Below, one piece after another: positions 63,345-64,000 of a DNA stretch of 64,000 bases. The stretch is from Nocardia sputorum (lineage in GTDB: Bacteria; Actinomycetota; Actinomycetes; Mycobacteriales; Mycobacteriaceae). The stretch is taken from positions 5,580,001 through 5,644,000 of the forward strand of contig NZ_AP026978.1 in NCBI RefSeq assembly GCF_027924405.1, in the 5' to 3' direction. Position numbers and translations under genes: made by a program. Positions within the stretch are counted from its first letter, which is position 1, and each line of letters begins with the position of its first letter. The notes beneath the pieces are model-generated. The model searched no databases, was not told the origin of the DNA, and worked only from the letters and a program-made list of their open reading frames with translations.

Positions 63345-63914
63345 TCAGGGAGCCAGCGCCTGGAGCAGCGAGTCCTGTATCCAGGTCAGCCAGTGGTACA
63401 CGTCCAGGTGCGGAGCGCGCGGATCGTCGGGGTCGAGATGGTCGGGCGTGTCGGCGTCGATGTTCAGCACCGTCCCGAGCGCCAGCCGCACGTCGGTGAG
63501 CGCCGTCAACCACGCGTCGGCCTGCTCGGGAGTGAGGATGATCTTGCCGCCCGCGCTCGGCACGGTGTCCAGCACGACCGACCCCGCCGCCAGCTTGGCG
63601 TCGATGATGTCGGGCTCGTGCAGGCTGCGCAGCGCGCTGTTGAGGTCGGCGCGCTCGGCGTCGGGCGAGCCGGGCTCACTGCGGTGGAAGTCCGGGAGGA
63701 GTCTGCGCAGCCGCGGGTCCTCCGGCGGGACGGTGTTGCCGGATCGCAGTCCGGTGAGGGCGGCCAAGTCGTCCTCAGGGGCCGACCCGGCGCGTTCGGT
63801 GAGCAGCCCGGAGACCGCCCCGACCAGGGACCGAAGCACGTTGGCCTCCCGTGCGTCCATCTCGGATCGCAGTTTGAGACCGCTCAGCGAGTTCTTCCTG
63901 CTCCACTTGCGCAC
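63345..63914 (-). CDS. DUF2017 protein (Rv1332 type)
   Basis: 189 residues. The N terminus RKWSRKNSLSGLKLRSEMDAREANVLRSLVGAVSGLL and DPRLRRLLPDFHRSEP match the actinobacterial DUF2017 family, which always sits beside clpS. The GTG start is at 63914, 22 bases after the clpS stop, so the genes are co-transcribed. Proposed roles as a regulator are not proven. Confidence 0.92.
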   Translation of the reverse strand: MRKWSRKNSLSGLKLRSEMDAREANVLRSLVGAVSGLLTERAGSAPEDDLAALTGLRSGNTVPPEDPRLRRLLPDFHRSEPGSPDAERADLNSALRSLHEPDIIDAKLAAGSVVLDTVPSAGGKIILTPEQADAWLTALTDVRLALGTVLNIDADTPDHLDPDDPRAPHLDVYHWLTWIQDSLLQALAP

Positions 63915-63936
63915 GGCGTCAGGGTAGTCGGCCTGG

Positions 63937-64000
63937 TCAGTCGTCCCGCTGCATGGTGGCCCAGAGTCCCGCGGCGTGCAGCCGCTGCACGTCGTGTTCC
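63937..64000 (-). CDS. clpS: ATP-dependent Clp protease adaptor ClpS, 3' end
   Basis: The last 20 codons of clpS run off the right edge: EHDVQRLHAAGLWATMQRDD. The RLHAAGLWATM segment is the usual ClpS ending. ClpS brings N-degron substrates to ClpC/ClpA with ClpP. Identity is supported by the adjacent DUF2017 gene. Confidence 0.88.
   Translation of the reverse strand, partial: EHDVQRLHAAGLWATMQRDD

Overview
The window is chromosomal DNA from a high-GC Gram-positive bacterium, most likely a Nocardia or close relative (order Mycobacteriales). The evidence is the very high GC3, the frequent GTG and leaderless starts, a PapA5-like acyltransferase, a hemophore-related protein, ESX-type secretion-associated proteins, an EspR-like regulator, F420/deazaflavin-dependent reductases, and a right end whose gene order matches the M. 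tuberculosis Rv1331-Rv1343c block. I see no rRNA, tRNA, CRISPR array, insertion sequence or phage.

Layout, left to right. 1-9.9 kb: the end of an L,D-transpeptidase, an HxlR/P450 divergent pair, a tandemly duplicated junction behind the P450, a short-chain reductase, a FUSC-SRPBCC fusion, an amidase, and a methyltransferase behind an apparent iron box. 8.9-14.2 kb: a CDF metal exporter, a fluoride-channel pair, a universal stress protein, an amine oxidase and a TetR/crotonase pair with its operator. 14.4-20.3 kb: a PapA-like acyltransferase, then a sugar ABC importer (binding protein, ATPase, permease) ending with its own ROK regulator. 20.5-23.2 kb: a compact three-gene ESX-associated operon. 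23.5-33 kb: redox enzymes, a two-component system, a hemophore-like protein, a Baeyer-Villiger-type monooxygenase opposite an AraC regulator, an orphan UvrD-like helicase and a SigG-like sigma factor.

33-45 kb holds small membrane and stress genes, including a CsbD-like three-gene set behind a SigB/SigF-type promoter. It also has a decayed P450, an EspR-like regulator, an OhrR-like regulator, a cation antiporter, phoU, a homocysteine methyltransferase, a second sigma factor and a haloalkane dehalogenase. 45-56 kb has a long structured noncoding stretch, a secreted HNH nuclease, oxidoreductases, and a same-strand TetR / MFS-winged-helix / PadR / FAD-monooxygenase set typical of drug response. 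It ends with a broken lipase and a reductase.

55.5-64 kb is the conserved housekeeping block. Two small membrane genes face rdgB, rph, a metallo-beta-lactamase phosphodiesterase, a rhomboid protease, cysM, cysO, mec, a P1 peptidase, a DUF2017 gene and the end of clpS. CysO, CysM and Mec form the protein-bound sulfide route to cysteine. Dispersed repeats are inserted on both sides of the cys cluster, and murI is absent from the place it holds in M. tuberculosis.
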